This document shows, in pieces, positions 1-8,731 of a stretch of DNA of 64,000 bases. The notes beneath the pieces are model-generated. The model saw only the letters and a list, made by a program, of their open reading frames with translations. It made no database searches and had not been told where the DNA came from. Source of the stretch: an uncultured Bacteroidales bacterium (GTDB lineage Bacteria > Bacteroidota > Bacteroidia > Bacteroidales > F082); assembly GCA_937896895.1 (NCBI GenBank), contig CALBNV010000036.1:1-64000 (forward strand). Direction: 5' to 3'. Numbering within the stretch: the first letter of the stretch is position 1; each line of letters opens with the position of its first letter. The position numbers were made by a program, and so were the translations under genes.

Positions 1-54
1 TAGAGCATCTGACTGTTAATCAGGGGGTCTCAGGTTCAAGTCCTGAAGGGGGCG
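1..54 (+). tRNA. tRNA-Asn (GTT), 3' part only
   Basis: The window starts inside this tRNA, in the D arm. The anticodon stem-loop reads CTGACTGTTAATCAG, which gives anticodon GTT. A five-base-pair T arm (TCAGG/CCTGA around TTCAAGT) follows, then the 3' half of the acceptor stem and a discriminator G at 54. CCA is not encoded. The 5' half lies outside the window, so acceptor pairing cannot be checked. Confidence 0.9.
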
Positions 55-157
55 CAAAGAGAGATTACAAAGTGTAATTTTTTATGTTTCATGTTATTAA
101 TTGAAAGGGATGGATACCAACGGTGTTCATTCTTTTTTTGCATTTAAACTCACCATG

Positions 158-1147
158 ATGAAAAAATCGGTAATAGGCATAGGCAATGCCCTCGTTGACA
201 TTCTGACACGGATTGATAACGACAACATTCTCAAAGAGTTAAATTTGCCAAAAGGTTCCATGCAGCACGTTGATGCCGCCGCATCGGCGAATGTCGGGCA
301 GACCGTCGGGCAATACGAAAGCACGATGGCGCCGGGCGGCTCGTCGGCGAACACCATCCACGGACTCGCGAAATGCGGCATCACGACAGGCTTCATCTTC
401 TCGACAGGCAACGACGAAACGGGTCGTTTCTTTGAAGACGCCATGAAGGAAGTAGGAGTGAAACCCATCGTGTTTCATAGTAGCACACCGACAGGCACGG
501 CACGCGCCATCATCTCGCCCGACGGCGAACGCACCTTCGCCACACACCTCGGCGCCGCCGTCGAACTGACCGCCGACATGCTGAGAAAAGAAATCTTTGA
601 AGGCTGGGATTATTGCTATATCGAAGGTTATCTTATTATGAACCAAGACCTTGTGAGAAAAACCATCGAGCTTTCAAAACAAGCGGGCTGCAAAGTCGCC
701 ATCGACCTGGCATCATACAACGTGGTCGAGGCGAACCGCGACTTCCTGCTTGAGATACTGCCGCAGATCGACATCGTGTTCGCCAACGAGGAGGAGGCCA
801 AGAGCCTGACTGGCAGCACGCCGGAGAAGTCACTCGAATTCATCGCGGAGCATTGTGAGATCGCTGTCGTGAAGATAGGGAAACGCGGCTCGCTCATCAA
901 ACGCGGCGGCGAAAAGGTACAGATCGGCTGCAACAAAGTCAATGTCATCGACACCACAGGCGCCGGCGACATGTATGCCGCGGGCTTCATGGCAGGTCTC
1001 ATCAACGGACTGAGCCTCGGACAGTGCGGCGAACTCGGCAACTGCCTCGCCGAAAGCATCATACAGGTCGTCGGTGCCAAGATGGACGAAGGCAGATGGA
1101 ACGCGATTTATGAGAAGTTTCCCATGTTGAAAAATAATAGCAAATAA
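158..1147 (+). CDS. PfkB-family carbohydrate/adenosine kinase
   Basis: A cytosolic kinase of the ribokinase (PfkB) superfamily, which transfers a phosphate from ATP to a sugar or nucleoside hydroxyl. It has the N-terminal substrate-side motif GGSSANTIHGLAKCG and the C-terminal PfkB signature DTTGAGDMYAAGF, whose Asp is the usual catalytic base next to the GAGD anion hole. From ATG 158 it is 329 aa, normal for the family. ATG 155 is equally possible. A TTG start at 101 would add an unconserved 18-19 residue tail. Overall it resembles the adenosine-kinase-like subgroup common in Bacteroidales, but the substrate cannot be read from the sequence. It is monocistronic, followed by a separate promoter. 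Confidence 0.88.
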   Translation: MKKSVIGIGNALVDILTRIDNDNILKELNLPKGSMQHVDAAASANVGQTVGQYESTMAPGGSSANTIHGLAKCGITTGFIFSTGNDETGRFFEDAMKEVGVKPIVFHSSTPTGTARAIISPDGERTFATHLGAAVELTADMLRKEIFEGWDYCYIEGYLIMNQDLVRKTIELSKQAGCKVAIDLASYNVVEANRDFLLEILPQIDIVFANEEEAKSLTGSTPEKSLEFIAEHCEIAVVKIGKRGSLIKRGGEKVQIGCNKVNVIDTTGAGDMYAAGFMAGLINGLSLGQCGELGNCLAESIIQVVGAKMDEGRWNAIYEKFPMLKNNSK

Positions 1148-1172
1148 TTGAAAAACTTTGGATTATTTTTCG

Positions 1173-1180
1173 TACTTTTG
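1173..1180 (+). promoter_or_regulatory. Bacteroidota-type -7 box (TACTTTTG) for the EF-G paralogue
   Basis: TACTTTTG matches the TAnnTTTG consensus. TTG triplets upstream (1148-1150, about 22 bp away) could serve as the -33 element. The predicted transcript start, near 1187, leaves a leader of about 40 nt before ATG 1228. Confidence 0.6.
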
Positions 1181-1227
1181 CCCCCAAATTTCAAAAATAA
1201 TAATAATCAGACAATAAAAAATAAAAA

Positions 1228-3363
1228 ATGAAGGTATTCCAGACAGACGAAATTCGGAACATCGCTCTCATAGGAGCTGCTAAATCCGGAAAGACTACAC
1301 TTGCCGAAAACATGGTTTTCGAAGGCAAGCTCATCAACAGAAAAGGCGCTACTGAAAGCAAAAACACAGTGTCAGACTACCGTCCAATCGAAATGGAACG
1401 CGGTATCTCTGTAAACGCCAGCTTGTTATATACTATCTATAATGACAAGAAAATCAATATCTTAGACACTCCTGGCTTTAGCGATTTCTCCGGTGACACC
1501 GTCGCATGTCTGAGTGCTGTTGACACAGCAGTTTTCACTGTCAATGCGCAGTCAGGTGTTGAAGCCACATCGGAAAACGCATGGAAACACGCTGCCAACA
1601 CAAACAAGCCTGTCGTGTTTTTCATGAACCAGCTCGACCACAATAACGCCAACTTCGATGATGCAATCCATCAGCTGAAGGAATATTTCGGCGAAAAAGT
1701 CGCTCCGGTGCAGTTCCCGGTGAACACAGGCGAGGGCTTCAACGCAGTCATCGACCTCATCATGAAGAAGATGCTTGTCTTCAAGAACGGCAACGGCGCT
1801 CCTGAAATTCAGGACATCCCTGCCAACCTTGCTGACAAGGCTGAAGAGTTGCACAACGAACTCATCGAGCACGCAGCTGAAGGCGACGACGCTCTCATGG
1901 AGAAGTTCTTCGACGAAGGCACACTCTCAGAAGAAGACATGGAAGCAGGTATCCGCATGGGTATCGCCAAACGTGAACTCTTCCCTGTCATCTGTGGCGC
2001 GGCAAAAGGCGGTGTCGGCGTGACACGTCTCCTCGAATTCATCATCAACGCTTGCCCGTCACCGGCACACGTCGCTCCGGCAGTCGCTGAGAACGGCACG
2101 GAATTCCACAACAGCGTCGAGGAACCGGCGGCGATGTTCTTCTTTAAGGTTTCAAACGAACAGAATGTCGGCGATGTCGCGATGGCACGTATCTACGGCG
2201 GCTCGGTCGTCGAGGCTCAGGACTTCGTCAACCCACGCACCGGCAACAAGGAACGTATCTCGCAGATCCTCGTCTCAAACGGCAAGACACGCGAGCGCGT
2301 CGAGAAAGCCTGCGCAGGCGACATCATCTCGACAATCAAGTTGAAAGATGTCCGCGTCAACGACACACTCGTCGATGCAAAGGCGGCAGACGCGGCATTC
2401 CCGGCCATCAAGTTCCCGACACCGATATTCTCAATAGCAATCAAGGCTGTCAACTCACAGGAAGATGAAAAGCTCGGCGGCATCCTTAACGACATGCACA
2501 AGACCGACCCGACCATCCTCACATCAATGTCACGTGAGCTGAAACAGAACATACTCCAGTGTCAGGGCGAATATCACCTCAACACAATCAAATGGTATCT
2601 CGACAACGTCCACAAGATCGCCGTCGAGTTCGCGTCACCAAAGATCCCGTATCGTGAGACAATCACCAAGTCAGCCAACGCCGACTACCGTCACAAGAAA
2701 CAGTCAGGCGGTTCAGGTCAGTTCGGTGAAGTGCATTTGAGACTTGCTCCATATTATGAAGGCTACACCGACCCGACAGACCTCCAGGTCCGTGACACTC
2801 AGGAGTACGACCTCCAGTGGGGCGGCAAGCTCATCTTCAAGAACTGCGTTGTCGGTGGCGCCATCGATGCACGCTTCATGCCGGCCATCCTCAAAGGTAT
2901 CAACGAGCGTCTCGAAGAAGGCCCGCTCACAGGCTCATACGCCCGCGACATCATCGTCTATGTCTATGATGGTAAGATGCACCCGGTCGATTCAAACGAA
3001 ATGGCATTCAAGATAGCAGGTCGTATGGCATTCTCGGCGGCGTTCAAGAACGCAGGCCCGAAGATCATGGAACCTATCTATGACCTCACAGTCCGTATGC
3101 CGGAAGACATGATGGGTGCTGTCAACACCGACCTTCAGGGTCGCCGCGCCATCATCATGGGCATGGATTCAGACCGTCACTACCAGATCATCAGGGCAAG
3201 AGTCCCGCTCGCGGAGATGGACCGTTACTCAACATCATTGAGCTCACTCACTTCAGGCCGTGGCTCATTCACGATGGAATATGCGGAATACGCACAGGTC
3301 CCGGCCGATGTCCAGACCAAGCTCCTCAAGGCTTACGAGGAATCAAAGAAAGACGAGGATTAA
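1228..3363 (+). CDS. Elongation factor G paralogue (EF-G2-like)
   Basis: A 711-aa protein with the EF-G architecture: G domain (about 1-280), domain II, domains III/V and the EF-G-type domain IV (about 470-600). The GTP-binding motifs are present but altered. The P-loop is GAAKSGKTT (16-24) and switch I has ERGIS instead of ERGIT. G3 is DTPGF (80-84), so the catalytic His of canonical DTPGH is Phe84. G4 is NQLD (134-137) instead of NKxD. This is therefore not the housekeeping FusA. The family includes the Bacteroides EF-G2, reported to support translation without GTP hydrolysis during starvation and gut colonization. Assignment to that subgroup is inferred. It has its own promoter and a strong terminator. 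Confidence 0.9.
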   Translation: MKVFQTDEIRNIALIGAAKSGKTTLAENMVFEGKLINRKGATESKNTVSDYRPIEMERGISVNASLLYTIYNDKKINILDTPGFSDFSGDTVACLSAVDTAVFTVNAQSGVEATSENAWKHAANTNKPVVFFMNQLDHNNANFDDAIHQLKEYFGEKVAPVQFPVNTGEGFNAVIDLIMKKMLVFKNGNGAPEIQDIPANLADKAEELHNELIEHAAEGDDALMEKFFDEGTLSEEDMEAGIRMGIAKRELFPVICGAAKGGVGVTRLLEFIINACPSPAHVAPAVAENGTEFHNSVEEPAAMFFFKVSNEQNVGDVAMARIYGGSVVEAQDFVNPRTGNKERISQILVSNGKTRERVEKACAGDIISTIKLKDVRVNDTLVDAKAADAAFPAIKFPTPIFSIAIKAVNSQEDEKLGGILNDMHKTDPTILTSMSRELKQNILQCQGEYHLNTIKWYLDNVHKIAVEFASPKIPYRETITKSANADYRHKKQSGGSGQFGEVHLRLAPYYEGYTDPTDLQVRDTQEYDLQWGGKLIFKNCVVGGAIDARFMPAILKGINERLEEGPLTGSYARDIIVYVYDGKMHPVDSNEMAFKIAGRMAFSAAFKNAGPKIMEPIYDLTVRMPEDMMGAVNTDLQGRRAIIMGMDSDRHYQIIRARVPLAEMDRYSTSLSSLTSGRGSFTMEYAEYAQVPADVQTKLLKAYEESKKDED

Positions 3364-3388
3364 TCCCGAGTCTGATAAATAAACTGAA

Positions 3389-3429
3389 AAAGGGTGGATC
3401 AAAACCAACGGTTTTGGCCGCCCTTTTTT
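3389..3429 (+). terminator. Intrinsic terminator after the EF-G paralogue
   Basis: AAGGGTGGATCAAAACC and GGTTTTGGCCGCCCTT form a long, slightly imperfect stem around an AACG loop, followed by TTTTTT. It sits between the plus-strand EF-G paralogue and the convergent mnmA. Confidence 0.85.
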
Positions 3430-3524
3430 CATTTAGTAATTCGTGCGATTAGCGGTGACTAAAAAGGTAGGGACAATTCGTGCGATATGTGTTATTCGTG
3501 GTGAAGTATATCACGAGTGTGGTG

Positions 3525-4586
3525 TTACTCGATAACTCCGCTGCCCAAAACCACCGGCTCTGTCTCATGGTAGATGGTGCCGAACTGTCCGCTCGCGACG
3601 CCCGAAATCATCACATCGGAGTTGATAATCAATCCGTGGTCTGTCAAGCTCAGCGTCCCTGTGCGGAATTCAGGCTGATGGCGTATCTTGTATCTCACTT
3701 TCTCGCCTTCGCTGAATTTGATGACGGGGTTCATCGCCTGCACGTCAACGAGTCCGATTCTGTTGACGTATTGCGCTTCGGGGTCGTAGCCTTGTGAGAC
3801 AAAAACGATGTTGTTCTCGGTGTCTTTTCTAACCACGAACCACGGTCCTCCGCCGAGGCCGAGGCCTTTGCGCTGTCCGATGGTGTGAAACCAGAAGCCT
3901 TTGTGCCGGCCGAGCTTCTTGCCTGTCTCGAGTTCGATGATGTCGCCTTCTTTCTCGCCGACATATTCGCGGATGTAGTCGTTGTAGTTGATTTTCCCGA
4001 GGAAGCAGATGCCTTGTGAGTCATGGCGTCCGGCGCTCGGGAGCTTCAGTTCGGCTGCTATGCGGCGCACCTCGCTCTTAGGCAGGTCACCGACGGGGAA
4101 CATCGCTTTCGAGAGTTGGTGGTACGTTATCCTTGCGAGGAAGTCGGTCTGGTCCTTGAACGTGTCGGCGGCTGTGCCGAGCCATGCTATGCCGTTGTCG
4201 TCGATCCACTGTCGGGCGTAATGTCCTGTCGCGATGCGGTCATATTCGTGTCCTGCCTTCTCCTCGAACGCGCCGAATTTTATGAAGCGGTTGCACATCA
4301 CATCTGGGTTGGGGGTGAGGCCTTTGCGCACCGACTCCATGGTGTAGCGTGCCACGCGGTCGTAGTATTCCTTCTGCAAGTCGATGATGTCGAACTTGCA
4401 TCCGTATTTCTTCGCGATGTAAGATGTTATCTCTATGTCCTCTTCGGAAGGGCAGTCCATCATGTCTTCCTTGCCTTCGAGACCAATCTTTATGTAAAAG
4501 ATATGCGGGTCAAATCCTTGGTCTTTGAGCAGTGGGACGATGACGGAGCTGTCAACGCCGCCTGATACTAATGCCGCTACATTCAT
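3525..4586 (-). CDS. mnmA: tRNA-specific 2-thiouridylase MnmA
   Basis: It thiolates U34 of tRNA-Lys, -Glu and -Gln (s2U34), using ATP to adenylate the base and a persulfide relay to deliver sulfur. The protein is 353 aa, normal for MnmA. It starts directly in the PP-loop ATP pyrophosphatase motif SGGVDSS (8-14). The nucleophilic Cys is in NPDVMCNRF (Cys98) and the persulfide Cys is in QGICFLG (Cys194). A C-terminal beta-barrel domain follows (about 270-353). It is the last gene of a tight minus-strand operon, 9 bp after the VanX-like dipeptidase, and faces the EF-G paralogue convergently. Confidence 0.95.
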   Translation of the reverse strand: MNVAALVSGGVDSSVIVPLLKDQGFDPHIFYIKIGLEGKEDMMDCPSEEDIEITSYIAKKYGCKFDIIDLQKEYYDRVARYTMESVRKGLTPNPDVMCNRFIKFGAFEEKAGHEYDRIATGHYARQWIDDNGIAWLGTAADTFKDQTDFLARITYHQLSKAMFPVGDLPKSEVRRIAAELKLPSAGRHDSQGICFLGKINYNDYIREYVGEKEGDIIELETGKKLGRHKGFWFHTIGQRKGLGLGGGPWFVVRKDTENNIVFVSQGYDPEAQYVNRIGLVDVQAMNPVIKFSEGEKVRYKIRHQPEFRTGTLSLTDHGLIINSDVMISGVASGQFGTIYHETEPVVLGSGVIE

Positions 4587-4595
4587 GGATTTCAG

Positions 4596-5492
4596 TTACT
4601 TGCTTGAATCATAGGTGACTCTGTGCACAGGGATGGTAAAGCCATATTTGCCGTCCATCTCTGTCTCGGCTGAACCGTATATGCCTCCGTGGCGTCTGCC
4701 TTTATATGCCGCCCATGCGCGGTCGCCGTATGAGAAATGCCACCATTCGGCCGGGAAGTTGATGAAGCCTTCTCTCCTCATCATTCTGACGAGTGTCTTG
4801 CGGTTCTTCGCCTGGGTCTTGGTTATGTATTTGTTCCTTGTCTCTGTCTTGTTGTTGTGTTCGTGGAACTTGGTGCCGAAGTCGAGCATCACGCCGTTGT
4901 CGTCGCAGAGTGCGACATCGACGGCACCGCCGGTGACATGGCCGCCGATGCTGTTTTTCGGGTCTTCTGTCTTGAATTTCGCGAGTTTTATCGCCTCATA
5001 ACGGCCTATCCCAGGATTATCAGCGGTTATTTCGTTTATGGTTTTCTCCCATGCCTCATTCATCTTACTCTTCGAACGGTAAGTCTGTAGAATCAGCAGG
5101 TTCATCCCGTTAGGGAGTCTGTCGGCTATTCTGTAAAGTTTGAAAAGCACCTTCTTGCGGATGAGGTTCGGCTGCTCAAGAGTCTCATCATTGAAAATGA
5201 TGTGCTTGTGCGGCAGGAAGTCAACGAGCGGGTCGTAGCATTCGTGGACGTGCGTCCTGCCGATCCAATGCCTTGATATCGTTTTCCTGAAGCCGAGTTT
5301 GTAGATGAGGTGATGGATATGGAAATTGAGGTGTGCTCTTCTCCTCTTCGATGAGATGTATTTCAGAAACCATACCAAAAATATGATGAAAGCAAGAATC
5401 AGGATGAAATAAATGATATGACCTTTCAGCCACATTATGTTATTCTCATCGTCAAACCAACTGAGTATTTTTTCAAGAAATCCGTCAAGCAT
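4596..5492 (-). CDS. Membrane-anchored VanX-like D-Ala-D-Ala dipeptidase (peptidase M15D)
   Basis: 298 aa. One hydrophobic segment (about 25-45) is followed by a basic stretch (KRRR), so the catalytic part should be tethered to the membrane. The VanX/DdpX signature is clear: a basic residue in QTYRSK (Arg139), the zinc ligands of GGHVTGGAVD (His185 and Asp192), and EWWHFSYGD with catalytic Glu249 and zinc ligand His252. The family cleaves D-Ala-D-Ala, in cell-wall dipeptide recycling or in vancomycin resistance. No vanH or vanA-type genes are nearby, so a housekeeping wall-turnover role is more likely. The residues between TM and catalytic core (about 50-130) are not a domain I recognise. It is 6 bp after exonuclease III and 9 bp before mnmA. 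Confidence 0.8.
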   Translation of the reverse strand: MLDGFLEKILSWFDDENNIMWLKGHIIYFILILAFIIFLVWFLKYISSKRRRAHLNFHIHHLIYKLGFRKTISRHWIGRTHVHECYDPLVDFLPHKHIIFNDETLEQPNLIRKKVLFKLYRIADRLPNGMNLLILQTYRSKSKMNEAWEKTINEITADNPGIGRYEAIKLAKFKTEDPKNSIGGHVTGGAVDVALCDDNGVMLDFGTKFHEHNNKTETRNKYITKTQAKNRKTLVRMMRREGFINFPAEWWHFSYGDRAWAAYKGRRHGGIYGSAETEMDGKYGFTIPVHRVTYDSSK

Positions 5493-5498
5493 AGTAAT

Positions 5499-6260
5499 TT
5501 ATTTTAATTCAACCAAAATTGGGCAATGATCGGAGTGGACTGCATCAGGGAATATCGCAGCGTCTTTGAGATTGCCTTTCAAACTGTCTGTAATTATATG
5601 ATAGTCAATGCGCCAACCTTTGTTGTTCGTTCTTGCATTGAATCTGTAGCTCCACCACGAGTAGTTGCCCGGTTCTTTGTGAAGTGAGCGGTAGCTGTCG
5701 ATATAGCCGTCGGCTAGGAAATCGGTGAACCACTGCCGTTCTTCCGGCAGGAAGCCTGAATTGGTGGCGTTGCGCACGGGGTCGTGTATGTCGATGGCTT
5801 CGTGGCAGATGTTGTAGTCGCCCGACAGCACGAGGTTGGGGCGAGTTTTCCGCAGTTCGTTGACATATCTGCGGAAGAAATCGAGCCATTCCATCTTGAA
5901 GTCTTGGCGTTCGTCGCCGCTTGTGCCGGAAGGATGATACACGCTCACGACCGACAGCTCGCCGAAGTCGGCACGCATGAAACGGCCTTCGTCATCATAT
6001 TTTTTGTTATCCATGCCGTAAACCACCTTGTCGGGTTCTTTTTTGGAGAGTATCCCGACACCGCTATAACCTTTTTTCTGCGCTGGAAACCAGTAATGAC
6101 TATACCCGGCCGACTCGATTTCCATCAGCGGAATCTGGTCGGGCGTGGCTTTAAGTTCTTGAAAACAAACGACATCCGGCGATACGCTGTCAATCCATTC
6201 AAGGAGACCTTTCGAGATGGCGGCGCGAATGCCGTTTACGTTGTAACTGATGATTTTCAT
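5499..6260 (-). CDS. xth: Exodeoxyribonuclease III
   Basis: A cytosolic AP endonuclease and 3'-5' exonuclease of the base-excision repair pathway. It is 253 aa from the chosen start and opens with the family motif MKIISYNVNGIRA. The metal-binding QELK follows, then SGDYNICHEAIDIHDPVRN and the C-terminal SDHCPI, whose Asp-His pair is catalytic. The start at 6260 is supported by a -7 box at 6279-6286 that puts the transcript start about 12 nt upstream. The upstream ATG at 6281 would lie inside the promoter. It is the first gene of the xth - VanX-like - mnmA operon. Confidence 0.95.
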   Translation of the reverse strand: MKIISYNVNGIRAAISKGLLEWIDSVSPDVVCFQELKATPDQIPLMEIESAGYSHYWFPAQKKGYSGVGILSKKEPDKVVYGMDNKKYDDEGRFMRADFGELSVVSVYHPSGTSGDERQDFKMEWLDFFRRYVNELRKTRPNLVLSGDYNICHEAIDIHDPVRNATNSGFLPEERQWFTDFLADGYIDSYRSLHKEPGNYSWWSYRFNARTNNKGWRIDYHIITDSLKGNLKDAAIFPDAVHSDHCPILVELK

Positions 6261-6278
6261 ACGAGACAAATTCAGGCG

Positions 6279-6286
6279 CAAAAATA
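6279..6286 (-). promoter_or_regulatory. -7 box (TATTTTTG on minus strand) of the xth operon
   Basis: CAAAAATA on the plus strand reads TATTTTTG in the gene direction, a perfect TAnnTTTG match. It decides the xth start at 6260. It is divergent from the ClC promoter 50 bp away. Confidence 0.65.
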
Positions 6287-6332
6287 ATCATAAATTTTTT
6301 ACGAAAAGCATTCAATATCAAAATTCATTTTT

Positions 6333-6340
6333 TATTTTTG
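6333..6340 (+). promoter_or_regulatory. -7 box (TATTTTTG) of the ClC gene
   Basis: A perfect TAnnTTTG match. The transcript start expected about 7 nt downstream (near 6347) lies past the first ATG (6345), which favours ATG 6363 as the true start. Confidence 0.6.
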
Positions 6341-6362
6341 CGGAATGATAAATAAGTCAAAA

Positions 6363-8138
6363 ATGAAGACAAAGTCGTTGCTCAAGTCATTGAATGAGTG
6401 GAGATTGGCTCATGTGTCAGACCGGCGGTTTATGATATTGCTTGCCATTCCGACGGGTTTTCTGGCGGGTGCCGCCGCTGTAATAATAAAGCTCCTTGCT
6501 CACACGATACGCGACTTTTTCTTTAACATGAGAGCGGAAGAGCAGTATTTCAACTATCTGTTCTTTATCCTTCCAGCAATAGGCATCTTATTGACGATCA
6601 TAATAATACGGTATGTCATCAGGCGTGATGTCGGGCATGGCATCCCGGGGTTGCTTTACGCCTTGTCGAGAAACAAGGGCATTGTGAAGCCATATACCAC
6701 GTTCTCGTCGATAATCACGAGTGCGCTCACTGTCGGTTTCGGCGGTTCCGTGGGGCTTGAAGGCCCGTCGGTGTCAACGGGCGGCGCCATCGGCTCGAAC
6801 CTCGGCAGGCTGTTGAAACTCAACCAGAAACAGATCAACGTGTTGATAGGCATGGGCGGTGCGGCTGCGCTCGCGTCGATATTCCAGGCCCCGATAACCG
6901 GTGTCATCTTCTCGATGGAGGTGTTCATGATCGACATCTCGATGACCGCGCTCATTCCCATCATCATCTCGGCTTTCGTGGCGATTCTGACGTCATATAT
7001 GTTTCTCGGACGCGCGTTTGAGTATTCCATCACCATTCAGGAAGGTTTTGTGCCAGGCAACACCTGGTATTATGTCGGGCTTGGGATCGTCGTCGGTCTC
7101 GTGTCGGCGTACTTCATGAGGGTTTATTTCAGCGTTGACAAGAGTTTCAAGAAGATCAGCAATCCGTGGATGCGTTTCGTGCTCGCCTCGCTCGCGCTCG
7201 GCGGTCTCATATTCGTGTTCCCGTCGCTCTACGGTGAAGGCTACGAAACGATACAGTCGGCGCTGAATGGTGACATCGTCGAGATTTTCAGAGGGACGCT
7301 GTTCGAGAGATACACCGCCATCCCGTGGGTGATGCTTGTTGTGCTGCTGGCAATCATCCTGGCGAAGGCCTTTGCCACGTCTCTCACTTTTGCTGCTGGC
7401 GGAGTGGGCGGCACTTTCGCTCCGGCACTGTTCCTCGGTGCTACGACAGGCATGCTCTTTTCAATGACAATCAATTATTTGGGAATAGGAGACCTCGAAG
7501 TGGGCAAGTTCGCACTCGTCGGGATGAGCGGCCTCATTGGCGCCATGCTGCACGCCCCGCTCACCGGGATATTCCTCATCGCCGAGATAACCAACGGCTA
7601 CACACTGATGGTGCCGCTGATGATAGTGTCGGCACTCTCGCTCGCCGTCAACCGCATCTTCTTCAAGGAGTCGATTTACACATACAGCATTGCAAGACAG
7701 GGCGTCAAGGTGTCGTTCAACAAAGATGAAAGCATCTTGAGCATGATGACGGCGACGAACCTCATAGAGACGAATTTCAGCACCATCGGGCCGAAAGAAA
7801 CACTCGAAAACCTCATCCCGCTCATCGCCTCGTCGGCGCGAAACATCTATCCGGTCGTCGATGAAGACGGCATGTTCAAAGGACATATCCTCTTCGATGA
7901 CATACGCCCGATAATGTTCGACCGCAAACTCTATTGTGTTCTTATCGAAAACATCATGGTGAAGCCGCAGTATGTGATCGACCCCGACGAGTCGATGGAA
8001 GACATCGTGAGGAAATTCAACGAGTCGCGCAAATACAACATCCCGGTGGTGAAAGACGGCAGATACGTCGGCTACCTCTCACGCGCAAAAGTGTTCACCA
8101 CATATCAGGAAACCTTAAGAGAGATTTCCGCCGACTAA
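6363..8138 (+). CDS. ClC-family chloride channel/transporter with C-terminal CBS domains
   Basis: 591 aa from ATG 6363. The N-terminal about 430 residues form the multi-pass ClC fold. The selectivity motif near residue 130 is GGSVGLEGPSV, which keeps the gating Glu of GxEGP. A later motif is GMSGLIGAMLHAPLTG. The C-terminal about 130 residues are a CBS pair that usually binds adenine nucleotides. The external gating Glu is present, but I cannot tell channel from Cl-/H+ exchanger. The alternative ATG at 6345 would lie at or before the predicted transcript start. The stop overlaps the stop of the convergent exosortase gene by 4 bp. Confidence 0.92.
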   Translation: MKTKSLLKSLNEWRLAHVSDRRFMILLAIPTGFLAGAAAVIIKLLAHTIRDFFFNMRAEEQYFNYLFFILPAIGILLTIIIIRYVIRRDVGHGIPGLLYALSRNKGIVKPYTTFSSIITSALTVGFGGSVGLEGPSVSTGGAIGSNLGRLLKLNQKQINVLIGMGGAAALASIFQAPITGVIFSMEVFMIDISMTALIPIIISAFVAILTSYMFLGRAFEYSITIQEGFVPGNTWYYVGLGIVVGLVSAYFMRVYFSVDKSFKKISNPWMRFVLASLALGGLIFVFPSLYGEGYETIQSALNGDIVEIFRGTLFERYTAIPWVMLVVLLAIILAKAFATSLTFAAGGVGGTFAPALFLGATTGMLFSMTINYLGIGDLEVGKFALVGMSGLIGAMLHAPLTGIFLIAEITNGYTLMVPLMIVSALSLAVNRIFFKESIYTYSIARQGVKVSFNKDESILSMMTATNLIETNFSTIGPKETLENLIPLIASSARNIYPVVDEDGMFKGHILFDDIRPIMFDRKLYCVLIENIMVKPQYVIDPDESMEDIVRKFNESRKYNIPVVKDGRYVGYLSRAKVFTTYQETLREISAD

Positions 8139-8728
8139 GATTTCTTGCTTTTTTCTTTCCCGTGAAGGAAACACTCCACCCAAATGACCCACATCAGGAA
8201 GATGAAGACGTAAAACATCGTCTTGAAGATGTAGTCGTGCGCGAACTCGAAGCTGTGCGGAAAGTGTATGAGAAACAATGAGATTCCAACGACGCGCACC
8301 ACATTGATGAACTCGATTATCACCAGTCCGAGCGGGATGTACCAGGCTTTGTGCTTCCACGGACCCGGGAAAATAAGCATCAGGAAAAGCCAGTGAAGCC
8401 ATTGTTTCAAGCTCGTGCATTCAGGGGCCACGCTCACGTGCGAATACCAGTTCTCACAGTTGAGGAATGCTATCGACTGGCCTTTGGTGTAGAAATCGAT
8501 GTTGAAAACATGGTCCAAGACCCATGTGCTCTGGTCGAAAAGCAGCGCCGACGCCCATGCAAACAGCCTGTCAACACAGCCTTTCACCGGCCAGTAATCC
8601 AACTGTACTTTCCAAAAAGTGTAAATGATGTGAAAACTGAAAATCAGCACAAAAAACAACCCGACATCGAAATATGTCTGGTAGCGTTTGTCGTTGTGCA
8701 GTTCTTTTAGTCTCTCGAATGAAATCAT
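8135..8728 (-). CDS. Exosortase/archaeosortase-family membrane protease, orphan
   Basis: 197 aa with about five hydrophobic segments. The three residues that define exosortases are visible: Cys in APECTSLKQW, Arg in NVVRVVGIS and His in EFAHDYIFKT. In characterised systems these multi-pass cysteine transpeptidases process C-terminal sorting tags (PEP-CTERM-like) on exported proteins. The short length resembles the Bacteroidota XrtF-type group, but no XrtF-associated partner and no tripartite C-terminal tag was seen in this window. The small beta-barrel gene lies 3 bp upstream, so the two are probably co-transcribed. Confidence 0.78.
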   Translation of the reverse strand: MISFERLKELHNDKRYQTYFDVGLFFVLIFSFHIIYTFWKVQLDYWPVKGCVDRLFAWASALLFDQSTWVLDHVFNIDFYTKGQSIAFLNCENWYSHVSVAPECTSLKQWLHWLFLMLIFPGPWKHKAWYIPLGLVIIEFINVVRVVGISLFLIHFPHSFEFAHDYIFKTMFYVFIFLMWVIWVECFLHGKEKSKKS

Positions 8729-8731
8729 CTG

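Noticed and set aside
101..157. Upstream TTG start for the PfkB kinase
   Set aside because: It adds 18-19 residues without family similarity. The conserved fold begins at the ATG pair 155/158.
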